Shown: piece by piece, positions 1 to 7,404 of the stretch
Numbering within the stretch: position 1 is the first letter of the stretch
Layout: the number at the start of each line of letters is the position of its first letter
Virus record (IMG/VR): IMGVR_UViG_3300027899_000051
Location: 1 to 29,601 of that record
Origin: a virus
Direction: 5' to 3' (one strand)
Length of the DNA: 29,601 nt
Translations under genes and position numbers: made by a program
The notes under the pieces: generated by a model
Told to the model about the DNA's origin: nothing
Databases searched by the model: none
What the model saw: only the letters and a program-made list of their open reading frames with translations

Positions 1-54
1 CAAGAAGGGGAGGATCGGCGGTATCGTGATCAACTAGCGACCAGCGATATTGTT
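1..54. other. Non-coding left edge, possibly host DNA flanking the phage
   Basis: No supported gene. If the phage terminus is at about 55 (or 51), these bases are host sequence next to an inserted prophage, or host DNA packaged beyond the phage end. Nothing in the 54 bases identifies the host. This is inference from the adjoining end-like sequence. Confidence 0.35.
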
Positions 55-181
55 TGAAACGGCGCACATAGGTGCACAACGGTGCGAAAAGCCGCGTGAA
101 TAGCGGGGTTTCTGCGTGCGGCGCGAGGTCGATGGAGGCCGTTGGAGAAAAGGGTAGAAACAGGGCGCATAGAAAAGGGTC
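55..181 (+). mobile_element. Candidate transposable-phage end with repeated transposase-site-like motifs
   Basis: The sequence starting at 55, TGAAACGGCGCAC, agrees at 12 of 13 positions with the right end of phage Mu as I remember it (TGAAGCGGCGCAC), and begins with the TG typical of such ends. Mu transposase sites contain a CGAAA-type core. Here GCGAAAAG occurs at 85-91, and further GAAAAG cores lie at 147-152 and 172-177 with a GAAACAG at 157-163. The stretch lies outside the last gene, a DNA methylase, just as the Mu right end lies outside the mom modification gene. A TG at 51 is an alternative terminus. The exact end and the binding sites are inferred. Confidence 0.55.
61..100 (+). repeat. 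Degenerate 10-base direct repeats at the phage end
   Basis: Four consecutive decamers share a pattern: GGCGCACATA, GGTGCACAAC, GGTGCGAAAA and the weaker GCCGCGTGAA. The first three keep GG, pyrimidine, GC, purine. They lie directly inside the proposed terminus, so they could be helically phased contacts for the transposase. No function is shown by the sequence alone. Confidence 0.5.
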
Positions 182-314
182 GATGGACGCCCAGAATCGC
201 CCACGTTGCGGCGGCCTGGGAGGGGCGAGGGTTGCCACAACCCAGGCACAGAAGCCGACGTGCGCGAACGTGGCGCGACGGCACCGGCAAAGCGCGATGG
301 ATGACCAATCTTCA
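182..314. other. Non-coding stretch between the phage end and the methylase gene
   Basis: I see no credible gene here. The short open frames on both strands have arginine- and proline-rich compositions typical of GC-rich non-coding DNA. A 13-base near-repeat, GTCGATGGASGCC, begins at 128 and again at 179. No terminator with a T tract was found behind the methylase, whose stop is at 315. Confidence 0.5.
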
Positions 315-1094
315 TCATAGATTATGGATCAGCAGTTCAGCCCTGGACTTTCCCCTGGTGTCGGCAGTGACGCGGGAGTTTCCGCTTGAATAGGTGGTAA
401 CGATGCGATCCTGCCGGAATCCCTTATAGATCGCCCGGACATCCTTCGAGTCGTTCAGACTGAGAATGAAGCGGCCCTTAATGCCGTCGAGGGTCGTCCG
501 AAGCCGAAGGAAGTCTTCGTGCGAGAACTTGTGGGCGTAACACTGGGCGACGTCGTAGTACGGCGGGTCGATATAGAAAAGGGTCTCCTTCCGATCGTAC
601 CGCTCGATGCATTTGCAGGCGTCGATGTGTTCCAGCGTGACGCGCTCGACGCGCCAGTGAACTTCAAGCAGGCTTTCCTCCATCGTCGTTAGGTTGAGGT
701 TCATCGGCCTGGTCGCGCCCGATCCGAACGTGCGGGCGACGGTCTTCCCGCCGAAGCCGAGGCGCTGAAGATAGTAGTACCTGACGGCCCGCTGAATGTC
801 GGTCAGGGTTTCGGGATCCTTCTTGTTCTCCAGCGTCCAGAGTTTGCGACTGATGACGGCGTACTTGTAGTAATCCATGAACGGCTGAAGATGGTTCTGG
901 ATGACTCTCCAGAAGTTCACGAGTTCACCATCCATGTCGTTCAGGACTTCGACCTTCGACGGTTTCTTCCTGAAGAAGACCCACGCGGCTCCACAGAAAG
1001 GCTCACAGTAACAGATGTGATCTTTCGGAATCCGGGCGACGATGCGATCTGCGAGACGAGACTTGCCACCGAAGTAACCGAGCGGACTATTCAT
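315..1094 (-). CDS. D12-class N6-adenine DNA methyltransferase (Dam-like)
   Basis: Predicted to methylate adenine N6 in duplex DNA using S-adenosylmethionine. The 259-residue length is normal for the class. An FGGK motif sits at residues 8-11, the SAM-binding motif I at 31-40 (EPFCGAAWVF), and the catalytic DPPY at 176-179. The order of SAM motif before DPPY is that of the D12 (alpha) class. The ATG at 1094 follows AAGGGGTAGT, a good ribosome site. No restriction endonuclease gene lies beside it, so it is an orphan methylase, probably protecting phage DNA or modifying regulatory sites. As the last gene before the proposed phage end, transcribed toward it, it occupies the position of mom in Mu. 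The recognition site cannot be read from the sequence. Confidence 0.93.
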   Translation of the reverse strand: MNSPLGYFGGKSRLADRIVARIPKDHICYCEPFCGAAWVFFRKKPSKVEVLNDMDGELVNFWRVIQNHLQPFMDYYKYAVISRKLWTLENKKDPETLTDIQRAVRYYYLQRLGFGGKTVARTFGSGATRPMNLNLTTMEESLLEVHWRVERVTLEHIDACKCIERYDRKETLFYIDPPYYDVAQCYAHKFSHEDFLRLRTTLDGIKGRFILSLNDSKDVRAIYKGFRQDRIVTTYSSGNSRVTADTRGKSRAELLIHNL

Positions 1095-1217
1095 ACTACC
1101 CCTTTTTGATGTACCGTGTCGCCAGAGTACGAGCGCCTTGCGGCAGATAGCCCCGGCGAGGTGTTTGACGTTGTCGACGTCAGACGGTTGGAGGGGTAGT
1201 GACCCTCTGACCTATTT

Positions 1218-1242
1218 GCCGGTCTGCACCACGCGGACCGGC
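1218..1242. repeat. Inverted repeat after the portal gene
   Basis: GCCGGTC at 1218-1224 is perfectly complementary to GACCGGC at 1236-1242, with an 11-base loop. It lies just after the portal stop on the minus strand, inside the 160-base gap before the methylase. No T tract follows in the transcribed direction, so intrinsic termination is unlikely. It could stabilise mRNA or partly separate methylase expression. Confidence 0.4.
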
Positions 1243-1254
1243 CCAACACATTCT

Positions 1255-2778
1255 TTACCTGGCTGGAACCGAACCGTTCGCCGCGTAAGCACCGAGAGCG
1301 TCGGCGACCAACGTATTGACTCGCTCAGGTTTCCAGCTGACACAAAACTCCCTGATCCTCGATTCGCATTCGTCGGCAGACCGGCTCTCGCGGATGATCC
1401 GCGCAATGGGCGCGAGGCTCCCGCGAAACGCTTGCGCGAGGTCCGCGGCCCCGGCTTCTGCGATGGCATCCAAGTGCCGAGGCGTGCGTTGCCCGGCCAT
1501 GAAGATATAGGGCGAGGAAAAAGGCAGAGGCCCTTGTGCCGCCTGGGACCGGCGTTCGATCTGTAGCCCGAGACGTTCGCTGAGACCGAACAGAGAATCT
1601 TCGGAGACCTGGAGCCCGGCATCGCTCAGTGCCTTCAGGAGCGCGATCGTCCATTGCGCCTTCGCCTCAGATTCAGAACCCCAGGCGAGGATCGGAGGCT
1701 TTCCGGGCAACCGATTGATTGTACAGTACTGCGTGACCAGCTGATCTCGCAGGGTTTCGGATAGGAGCCGGGCGTCGAACTTCCTGATATCCTGCCGGAC
1801 ATTCTCCTGGATCTTCGACGTTCCCGAGCCGAGCCCGGTAGGCTGGGCCTCGCTGGACAGGGTTTGTCCCAGTATGAGTTTCGACATCTCGCGGTTGCAG
1901 ACCGAGAGGAACTTATCGAAGGCATCCCCGGAATCGGAGGCCGCCGCCTGTTTGATCTCCACCGATGTCTCGTCGGATATCGCCAGGCCGCCCAACTTCG
2001 TTGCAAGCGCGAAGGCGCGTTCAAGAATCGTTCGGCCTTCTTCGTCGCTGTACTTGCCGAGCATGAATGGCGAACCATAGCGATCAAGGAACTTCGCCCA
2101 CCACTCACGGTTCATAGTGGCCAGCAGCCACCAGAACAGAACCGATCGCATCGGGCCTCCCCAGTTGTCCGGAGCCGAAATCAGGTGACCGCGATGAACG
2201 ATATAGCGATCCGGGTCGGCCTCGTGCTTCGTGCCGCGAGGTTGGCCGGTGACCGGGTCGACGTCAAAGATCATCAGATGGCCAGAAGTAAAGTCCAGCA
2301 GTTGATAGGGAACGGGCGTCAGGTCTTCGATCGAATAGCCGGAGTCAGTCGCCTTGTAGAGTTTCTCCACGACACTGACGGGATAGAGCGACCCGTCGAG
2401 GAGGAAAGCGCAAGCCCCGATCCATCCACGGAACGCGGAGATTTCCGCTTCAACCTTTGTAGCGGCATCGACGTCGATCTGAGCCTTCTTGTCGAATGGA
2501 AGGAACTGGAGCGCATCGCCCAGGACGGCCAGCTTTCTTTTCGCAAACTCGGTCTGAAGGTGAGACGAGGCCAGCACCATATCGCGGTAGAGCGCGAAGA
2601 GATCGCGTGTCTGCCCCTGCTCGGCAGCGCTGAGAACACTGTGCACGAGTTCGACGGTGATTCCTCTGGCCATTGACGGAGGTTCCGCTCGTGAATCTGT
2701 GACGATGACTCTCTGCATGGGGATCATCGACTTCGGTAAACGTTGAAGCCAACTTCTTATTGTCGTTTTCAGGTTCAT
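1255..2778 (-). CDS. Phage portal protein, Mu gp29-like (DUF935 family)
   Basis: Predicted dodecameric portal at the head vertex through which DNA is packaged and ejected. The 507 residues, the overall sequence pattern (for example WWAKFLDRYGSPFMLGKY near the middle and the glutamine-rich region containing LILGQTLSSEAQPTGLGSG) and the position right after the terminase gene match the gp29/DUF935 family. The ATG overlaps the terminase stop (ATGA) and follows a GGAG-containing site, so the two genes are translationally coupled. In Mu the next genes would be gpF and gpG. Here those two lie far upstream in the same operon and the methylase follows instead. Confidence 0.92.
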   Translation of the reverse strand: MNLKTTIRSWLQRLPKSMIPMQRVIVTDSRAEPPSMARGITVELVHSVLSAAEQGQTRDLFALYRDMVLASSHLQTEFAKRKLAVLGDALQFLPFDKKAQIDVDAATKVEAEISAFRGWIGACAFLLDGSLYPVSVVEKLYKATDSGYSIEDLTPVPYQLLDFTSGHLMIFDVDPVTGQPRGTKHEADPDRYIVHRGHLISAPDNWGGPMRSVLFWWLLATMNREWWAKFLDRYGSPFMLGKYSDEEGRTILERAFALATKLGGLAISDETSVEIKQAAASDSGDAFDKFLSVCNREMSKLILGQTLSSEAQPTGLGSGTSKIQENVRQDIRKFDARLLSETLRDQLVTQYCTINRLPGKPPILAWGSESEAKAQWTIALLKALSDAGLQVSEDSLFGLSERLGLQIERRSQAAQGPLPFSSPYIFMAGQRTPRHLDAIAEAGAADLAQAFRGSLAPIARIIRESRSADECESRIREFCVSWKPERVNTLVADALGAYAANGSVPAR

Positions 2779-4403
2779 GCCATCACCACTCCTCTTTCCT
2801 TTATGTGATCGGACTCATGGTTGGGCCGCATGGTCATTCTTCCTCGCGGCGTTCCAGAGGATCGCCCGTAGGTTCCAACCTGCGCCCCGCTGGCCTTGAT
2901 TTCTCCCGACCCAACCACGACCGCCCAGCGTGCGAGCTTCGATCCATCGAACGTGTCGCCGTGTTTCCCGTCGACATCCGGATCGCAAACGAGAGCGCCG
3001 CGCTCCTTCTTCACCAGCCGCCAGTCTTGCCGGACGTATCGCTCGGGAGGAAGCGTCAGATGGTTGTCGTCGAGGTCGCCGATCAGCTGACTGCCGAGGA
3101 ACTGCTTCGTCGTCATCGGCTCATAACCCGGCTTCTCAATCGTTTCGCTTCCCACGATAACGTCGACCGGGAGCAGATGGCGCAATGCCTTCTTCAACCG
3201 CGCCGCGAAAAAGCGTTCATTCGTTCCGTCGATACAGAGTTTCCTGGCACGTCCGCCTTCCTTCCGCTTCTGCACGGTCTCGACAATCCGCTTGATCCGC
3301 TCTTCTTCAACGTCGGGATCTGCCGTCTTCCAGACGATCATGAGGGGAAACGTGTATTCAAGTCCGACCTCTTCAACTACGGAAACGGCTGTGGGATTGC
3401 TGACCGCCTTTGTCGTAGTGGCCGGATCGACCCCGATCCCGACTCGCCCGCTCCCCAGGTGCGATACCAGGAACGTAAGAGCGCGTTCGAAATCGGCATC
3501 CGAGTCCACATTGATGAAGGCACACTTCCCGATGCCTCGCTGCTGGGCCGTATCGAGCGACATCAGGCTACAGGCGCCCACGCCTCCCATGACAAACCGG
3601 CACCCATAGTTGCGGTCCCAAGCGTCCTTGTCGTGTTCCCGGCGGCGCGATTCTTCCGGGCTCAACGGATCGCCCGTCTTCAAATCGTAGAGGGGGATGC
3701 CATCTGCGTAGGCGTCCCAGGCATCGACCCGGAGAACCATGATCCCCATGTCGCTCTCGTAGAGATTCCCCTCGGCATTGGCGGCGAACTCGGTGCCGAC
3801 CGGCGGTGCCAGCATCTCGAACGAATAGTGCATGTCGTCCGGAGGCGGCGTGGTGGAGAGCGTCAATCGAAACTCCGGGTTGCTGGCCACGATCGGGTTG
3901 ACGGCTTCCCACACTTCGCGCCAGTCCTTCACGCGCCCGATCTCGTCGCACATTAGATCGCCGGTCTCACCCACCGCGTCGGGCCGCAACGCCACGACCT
4001 TGGTGCGTGAATAGCAGGACCGGGAATGGAAGAAACGGAACTCCAGGCGCTGGGCCTCGAAGAGTTCAGCGAAGTCATCGAACTTGAGAACGTCCGGCGA
4101 CTTCTGCGTTTCGCTATCGAAGACTTGAAGCGCGCCCTTCGCTGCCCTGGCTTCGGTCACCAGGTCGGCGATCGCCGCCTGGAGAATCTCCGCTTCCTTC
4201 CGGACGATCTCGCGGGAGAGGTTCAGTTTCGCGGAACCGAAGATGACGGTGTGATTCTTCCGCTTCATCATCTTCTTGAGGGCCACCTTGGCAAAGGTGG
4301 TCGTCTTGCCGTACTGCCGACGTGCTACGAAGGCCAGCGCCCGGTGCGTATCCACCAGGCGCAGGAAACGCCGCTGCGCCTTTCGCATAGAGAGAATGCT
4401 CAC
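2775..4403 (-). CDS. Terminase large subunit, Mu gp28-like packaging ATPase-nuclease
   Basis: Motor that packages phage DNA into the prohead and cuts it when full. The N-terminal ATPase shows a Walker A-like segment at residues 27-35 (ARRQYGKTT) and a Walker B at 149-154 (DLMCDE). The C-terminal half has the RNase H-type nuclease pattern: GIGVDPAT, then KLCIDGTNER, then an aspartate in KHGDTFDGSK. At 542 residues it is close to the usual size. The start is GTG at 4403, whose GTGA overlaps the stop of the small subunit gene. By analogy with Mu, packaging probably begins inside the phage and proceeds headful-wise into host DNA. Confidence 0.93.
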   Translation of the reverse strand: MSILSMRKAQRRFLRLVDTHRALAFVARRQYGKTTTFAKVALKKMMKRKNHTVIFGSAKLNLSREIVRKEAEILQAAIADLVTEARAAKGALQVFDSETQKSPDVLKFDDFAELFEAQRLEFRFFHSRSCYSRTKVVALRPDAVGETGDLMCDEIGRVKDWREVWEAVNPIVASNPEFRLTLSTTPPPDDMHYSFEMLAPPVGTEFAANAEGNLYESDMGIMVLRVDAWDAYADGIPLYDLKTGDPLSPEESRRREHDKDAWDRNYGCRFVMGGVGACSLMSLDTAQQRGIGKCAFINVDSDADFERALTFLVSHLGSGRVGIGVDPATTTKAVSNPTAVSVVEEVGLEYTFPLMIVWKTADPDVEEERIKRIVETVQKRKEGGRARKLCIDGTNERFFAARLKKALRHLLPVDVIVGSETIEKPGYEPMTTKQFLGSQLIGDLDDNHLTLPPERYVRQDWRLVKKERGALVCDPDVDGKHGDTFDGSKLARWAVVVGSGEIKASGAQVGTYGRSSGTPRGRMTMRPNHESDHIKERGVVMA

Positions 4404-4999
4404 TTCCAGTCCTCTCCGAACATAAGACGGCCGAGTCGCTCGACCTTTTCATCAGCGCCTGACTCCGGTTGATCCGCGATGTCCTTTGCCTTCTGACTCG
4501 CATACCACTTGAGGAAAAGTTTCGCCGTATCGCGTTGGTATCTCTGGCGGAGGAGATCGAGGGTCTGTCCTTTCTGCCCCACTTCGATGGCCTTGAGCCG
4601 TAGCGATTCGGCCTCCAGGAGAACACTCAGAACGGGGGTAAACTTCTTGTAGTCGTCTTCCCCGAGCGCATCGATCTGCTCGTCGATCTGTCCAGCCAAC
4701 CGGACCACGACGCTCTGCGGTAACGATCCGCCTGCGGCCTGCGCCATCCGCATCGCCAGTTCCGCCCGGTCCTTGATCTTCTCGACCTGGCCTTCGCTCT
4801 TCAGCCATTCCTGGTACCCGCCATTACGCCACTGCGTCATATTGCTATCGGTGATGTCGGCCGGGTGGCCGTCGCACTTCTGAGTCGCGAGCCAGCGAAT
4901 GATCTGCTTGCCCGTCTGCCCATCGTAGAGCCGACGGTTGATCTGCTCCCGGATCTCGGCCGGCAGCCTGGCAACCTTGCCTACCCGTTGCCGACTCAT
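4400..4999 (-). CDS. Terminase small subunit, Mu gp27-like (DUF3486 family)
   Basis: 199 residues, probably the DNA-recognition partner of the large terminase. The N-terminus reads as a basic helix-turn-helix region (KVARLPAEIREQINRRLYDG, then LATQKCDGHPADITDSNMTQWRNGGYQEWL), typical of the DUF3486/gp27 family in Mu-like phages. The rest is predicted alpha-helical. The ATG at 4999 overlaps the upstream stop (ATGA) behind a GGAGGG site. The order gp27-gp28-gp29 is the same as in Mu. Confidence 0.85.
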   Translation of the reverse strand: MSRQRVGKVARLPAEIREQINRRLYDGQTGKQIIRWLATQKCDGHPADITDSNMTQWRNGGYQEWLKSEGQVEKIKDRAELAMRMAQAAGGSLPQSVVVRLAGQIDEQIDALGEDDYKKFTPVLSVLLEAESLRLKAIEVGQKGQTLDLLRQRYQRDTAKLFLKWYASQKAKDIADQPESGADEKVERLGRLMFGEDWK

Positions 5000-5298
5000 A
5001 CTTCACCCTCCGCTGGATTCTCTTCGACGCGCTTGCGCTGATGGCGGGCGACGCCTGCGCTTGTCGCCTGCCAGCTGGGAACGACAGCCAGCGCATCCGT
5101 GACGCTGGCCGAGAAACCTTCATCCTTCAGAAACGAGACAGCCGCCACAACGTCGGAGGCCATGACCGGGTAATCGATCCGCTGACGGCGCGTGAGCATC
5201 CGGGCGATCGCGTCGGCGGTGTAGGCGTTGGGGTAACGTACCGCCAGAAACTCCAGACACGCCTCGCGCAGGTCAGCCTGTTGTCCGATCGTCAGCAT
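4996..5298 (-). CDS. Small protein of unknown function before the terminase genes (winged-helix-like)
   Basis: 100 residues. The N-terminal half (LREACLEFLAVRYPNAYTADAIARMLTRR) followed by a conserved-looking SDVVAAVSFLKDEGF could be a winged helix. Similar short proteins precede gp27 in many Mu-like phages, but I do not recognise a named family. I chose ATG 5298 over an upstream in-frame start at 5328 because AGGGGTGATCC directly precedes it and it overlaps the stop of the peptidase gene by seven bases. It is coupled to both neighbours by overlaps. Confidence 0.7.
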   Translation of the reverse strand: MLTIGQQADLREACLEFLAVRYPNAYTADAIARMLTRRQRIDYPVMASDVVAAVSFLKDEGFSASVTDALAVVPSWQATSAGVARHQRKRVEENPAEGEV

Positions 5299-6059
5299 TG
5301 GATCACCCCTTTTTTCCAGCCTTCCCACGAAGTCCAGCCCGCCGGGAGATTCGCCGTGTAGGGGCCATCCGGCATTCGCCCTTCTTCATCCTCGGCCTCT
5401 GTCATTATATAGAGACCGTGCCAGCCCCACGCCTGGCCCCAGGAGTTCAGATTCACGTTGAACTTCGTTCCCTCCTGGACAAGCCTCCCGATCCTAAGCG
5501 TTGCGTGGTATCCATCCGCCGCTGTCGGAGCATAGGAATGATCGATGCAGCCGCTCTTCGGGTCCGGAGTTTCCCAACCTTGGTGGATGTGGTGCCCCTG
5601 GACCAGTGGCGTGCTGAGCAATGCATACCCAACCGAGACCCAGTCCGGACTGATGGCCAGCAACTGGCTTTCCGGTGGGATCAAACCGAGATCGCGCATG
5701 GCCTCGAACCCCTGGGGAAGCTCCAGGCCGCCGTCAAGGTTGCCCTTGCAGAACATCTCGCGGCCTCGTTTCCAGATCATCTCACCGCTGATCTGGTCGC
5801 CCGGTTTGAACGGATCCTCCTCGGCATACCGTCGCAACATCAGTTCAAGCCAATTGGCCCACGCCTGGCCTACGCACGATGGCCCGTTCTGGTTATAGGT
5901 CGGCAGACACCAGCGGAACCAACAGAAGATCGGAGCATCGTCGACCGCCGCGCTCGCCTTGACCAGGTGAACGAACCCGGCCTTTGTCGGATCGCCAGCG
6001 ATGGCCCCTTGCCATTTCCAGGGCTGAAACAGAATCGTCTTAGTTCGGGATCGCTTCAT
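5292..6059 (-). CDS. Papain-like (C1A family) cysteine peptidase in the lysis cassette
   Basis: 255 residues with the three signatures of papain-fold peptidases in order: a glutamine and catalytic cysteine in NQNGPSCVGQAWA (Q57, C62), a histidine in DGYHATLRIG (H185), and an asparagine in NLNSWGQAWGWHGLYIM (N205). The spacing fits a catalytic C-H-N triad. No signal peptide is obvious at the chosen ATG 6059, which follows CGGAG and overlaps the lipoprotein gene by 20 bases. It is placed among a membrane protein, an NlpC-like hydrolase and a lipoprotein, so a role in lysis is likely (cutting peptide crosslinks or envelope proteins). Alternatives are a virion-maturation protease or an effector against host proteins. 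Confidence 0.82.
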   Translation of the reverse strand: MKRSRTKTILFQPWKWQGAIAGDPTKAGFVHLVKASAAVDDAPIFCWFRWCLPTYNQNGPSCVGQAWANWLELMLRRYAEEDPFKPGDQISGEMIWKRGREMFCKGNLDGGLELPQGFEAMRDLGLIPPESQLLAISPDWVSVGYALLSTPLVQGHHIHQGWETPDPKSGCIDHSYAPTAADGYHATLRIGRLVQEGTKFNVNLNSWGQAWGWHGLYIMTEAEDEEGRMPDGPYTANLPAGWTSWEGWKKGVIQC

Positions 6060-6198
6060 AGTGTGGCTCCGGTACAGGATTGCCATTGGGATCAACGATT
6101 GGCCCATGCCAGGGATAGTGCTCGACCGGCGACGGCGAGGCGCATCCAGCGATGCCCAATGCCAGCAAAGCGAATGCGATCAGGATTCTCACTTTCAT
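6040..6198 (-). CDS. Small lipoprotein, candidate outer-membrane spanin (Rz1-like)
   Basis: A 52-residue product with a start (MKVR), a hydrophobic signal of about 14 residues, and a lipobox IAGC with the cysteine at residue 19, so the mature form is about 34 residues. The mature part is rich in proline (SPSPVEHYPWHGP and PNGNPVPEP), as in Rz1-type outer-membrane spanins. ATG 6198 follows GGGAGGCAAGA, an excellent site, and overlaps the stop of the zinc-ribbon gene as ATGA. Its end overlaps the peptidase start. The lipoprotein call is firm. The spanin role is inferred from size, composition and position, and no inner-membrane partner was identified beyond the TM protein at 6966-7322. Confidence 0.75.
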   Translation of the reverse strand: MKVRILIAFALLALGIAGCASPSPVEHYPWHGPIVDPNGNPVPEPHYEAIPN

Positions 6199-6392
6199 TC
6201 TTGCCTCCCTGCCATGAGCTGTGTCGAATGGCCCGCAGAACCTTCTTCTTTCTTGTCATTCCTTGGGCCGCTTCCCATCCGAGTGGGCGTGGGCGGGAAC
6301 GGCCGCTTGCTCGTAGTCTCCGAACACCCACATTGCGGGCACCGTTCAAAGTCCGCGTTCTCACTTCCGGCATGGCAGTTCACGCACCACAT
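6195..6392 (-). CDS. Small zinc-ribbon protein
   Basis: 65 residues. Cysteines at 3, 6, 18 and 21 (CVNC and CPQC) form a typical zinc ribbon at the N-terminus, followed by a charged, probably disordered tail. The ATG overlaps the upstream stop (TGAGATG) and its own stop overlaps the lipoprotein start as ATGA, which supports real translation. Its function is unknown. Regulatory nucleic-acid binding or a protein adaptor are both possible. Confidence 0.65.
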   Translation of the reverse strand: MWCVNCHAGSENADFERCPQCGCSETTSKRPFPPTPTRMGSGPRNDKKEEGSAGHSTQLMAGRQE

Positions 6393-6393
6393 C

Positions 6394-6957
6394 TCAGATG
6401 GTCCCTTCTGGATAGAACATGATCTTCAGGGGCGGCTGCCAATTACGTCTGACAACACTCCAGGCGGATCCGGGCGTGACCTCGTCGAACCGCGTGTGGA
6501 TGGAATCGCGGAGTTCAAACTCCGGATGCAACACGCGAGCCGCATATTCCGAACAGACCACGCGACCCGGCGACCTGGGGACGTGCCAACCCCATCGTTT
6601 TCCGAAACGTTCAAACGCCCACATGGCCAGCAACTGCCATTCCCCGTAACCGATCAGGCCGGAGTAGGTCTGCGCGATCCCGTACTTCCGTTCGCAGATG
6701 TTCTCCGGGATCATCAACTCGACGATGGCCAGGCGTCTGCCAGGTTTCTCTTTGCTCCAGGCGACCAGGTGCGGCAGTGGCTTCGGGCCGCGGACGCCTT
6801 TGGCGAACAGGGCTTCGAAGTACACACTGCTCGTGTCGCTGAAGCGGAACCCGATGCCTGCGTGCGACCATCCGCCACAGACCTTGGCGATCAGGCGAGA
6901 GAACCAACTGTCGCCAGCGGCAAAGAAGAGGAACATGGATACGATGCGCGGTGCCAT
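6394..6957 (-). CDS. NlpC/P60-type (YiiX-like, permuted) cysteine hydrolase, probable endolysin
   Basis: 187 residues. A histidine in GGWSHAGIGFRF (H32) comes before a cysteine in GRVVCSEYAARVL (C135), the circularly permuted order of YiiX/YebB-type papain-fold amidases, with a glutamate at 48 (YFEALF). Such enzymes cut amide bonds in peptidoglycan peptides or lipids. I chose ATG 6957 because GAGG lies five bases upstream. A GTG at 6969 overlapping the previous stop is the alternative. Following the candidate holin and preceding the lipoprotein, it is the best candidate for the murein hydrolase. No lysozyme or transglycosylase was seen in the window. Confidence 0.75.
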   Translation of the reverse strand: MAPRIVSMFLFFAAGDSWFSRLIAKVCGGWSHAGIGFRFSDTSSVYFEALFAKGVRGPKPLPHLVAWSKEKPGRRLAIVELMIPENICERKYGIAQTYSGLIGYGEWQLLAMWAFERFGKRWGWHVPRSPGRVVCSEYAARVLHPEFELRDSIHTRFDEVTPGSAWSVVRRNWQPPLKIMFYPEGTI

Positions 6958-6965
6958 TGCGATCC

Positions 6966-7322
6966 TCACGTTTCGGTCTTACTTTTCAACATACCTTCGA
7001 CCCGGCCGAGCCCGCGTTCGAGAGTCTTGAAGTCCGCCTGAGTGACCGCCTGGACCCTCTCGATTTGTTGCGTGGCCCATGTTCTCTCTTCCCGGATCAG
7101 GTTGAATATCTCGACGTGGGTTTCGGAGTTGTGATTGTCCAGGGAGTCCAGCCGATTCTTCACGGCGGAGCATTGCCGATCGTGGTCGCGGGTCGGGAGA
7201 TAGTCCTTATAGAGTTCTTCCGACACTGGAGGTTTGCGACGGAGATTAGCGAAAAGACTTGCCAGATTCCCCACGCCCGTTAGCACAATGATCAGCATCC
7301 ACAGGAAGTTCCCCTCATTCAT
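6966..7322 (-). CDS. Single-TM membrane protein with coiled coil, candidate holin
   Basis: 118 residues from ATG 7322. A short N-terminus is followed by one hydrophobic segment (FLWMLIIVLTGVGNLASLF, about residues 6-24), a basic patch (NLRRK), then a long charged helical region with heptad character (about 50-115). This layout is common among phage holin-like and Mu-type membrane proteins in lysis cassettes. The start has no strong ribosome site. An in-frame TTG at 7370 would add 16 residues. It precedes the hydrolase with a nearly overlapping stop. The holin function is inferred from topology and position only. Confidence 0.6.
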   Translation of the reverse strand: MNEGNFLWMLIIVLTGVGNLASLFANLRRKPPVSEELYKDYLPTRDHDRQCSAVKNRLDSLDNHNSETHVEIFNLIREERTWATQQIERVQAVTQADFKTLERGLGRVEGMLKSKTET

Positions 7323-7404
7323 GCCAATAGGGTAAATCGGATCGGGCAGTTCCAGCGAGAGACGGTGCAAGACGTGAATGATAGAAAGTGCGTCGCGCTC
7401 TGGT

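Noticed and set aside
1218-1242. Rho-independent terminator behind the portal gene
   Set aside because: The stem is only seven pairs with a long loop and no T tract follows on the transcribed strand. Kept only as an inverted repeat.
2760-3956. 398-codon plus-strand frame opposite the terminase
   Set aside because: The terminase motifs are on the other strand. No ribosome site or family pattern supports this frame.
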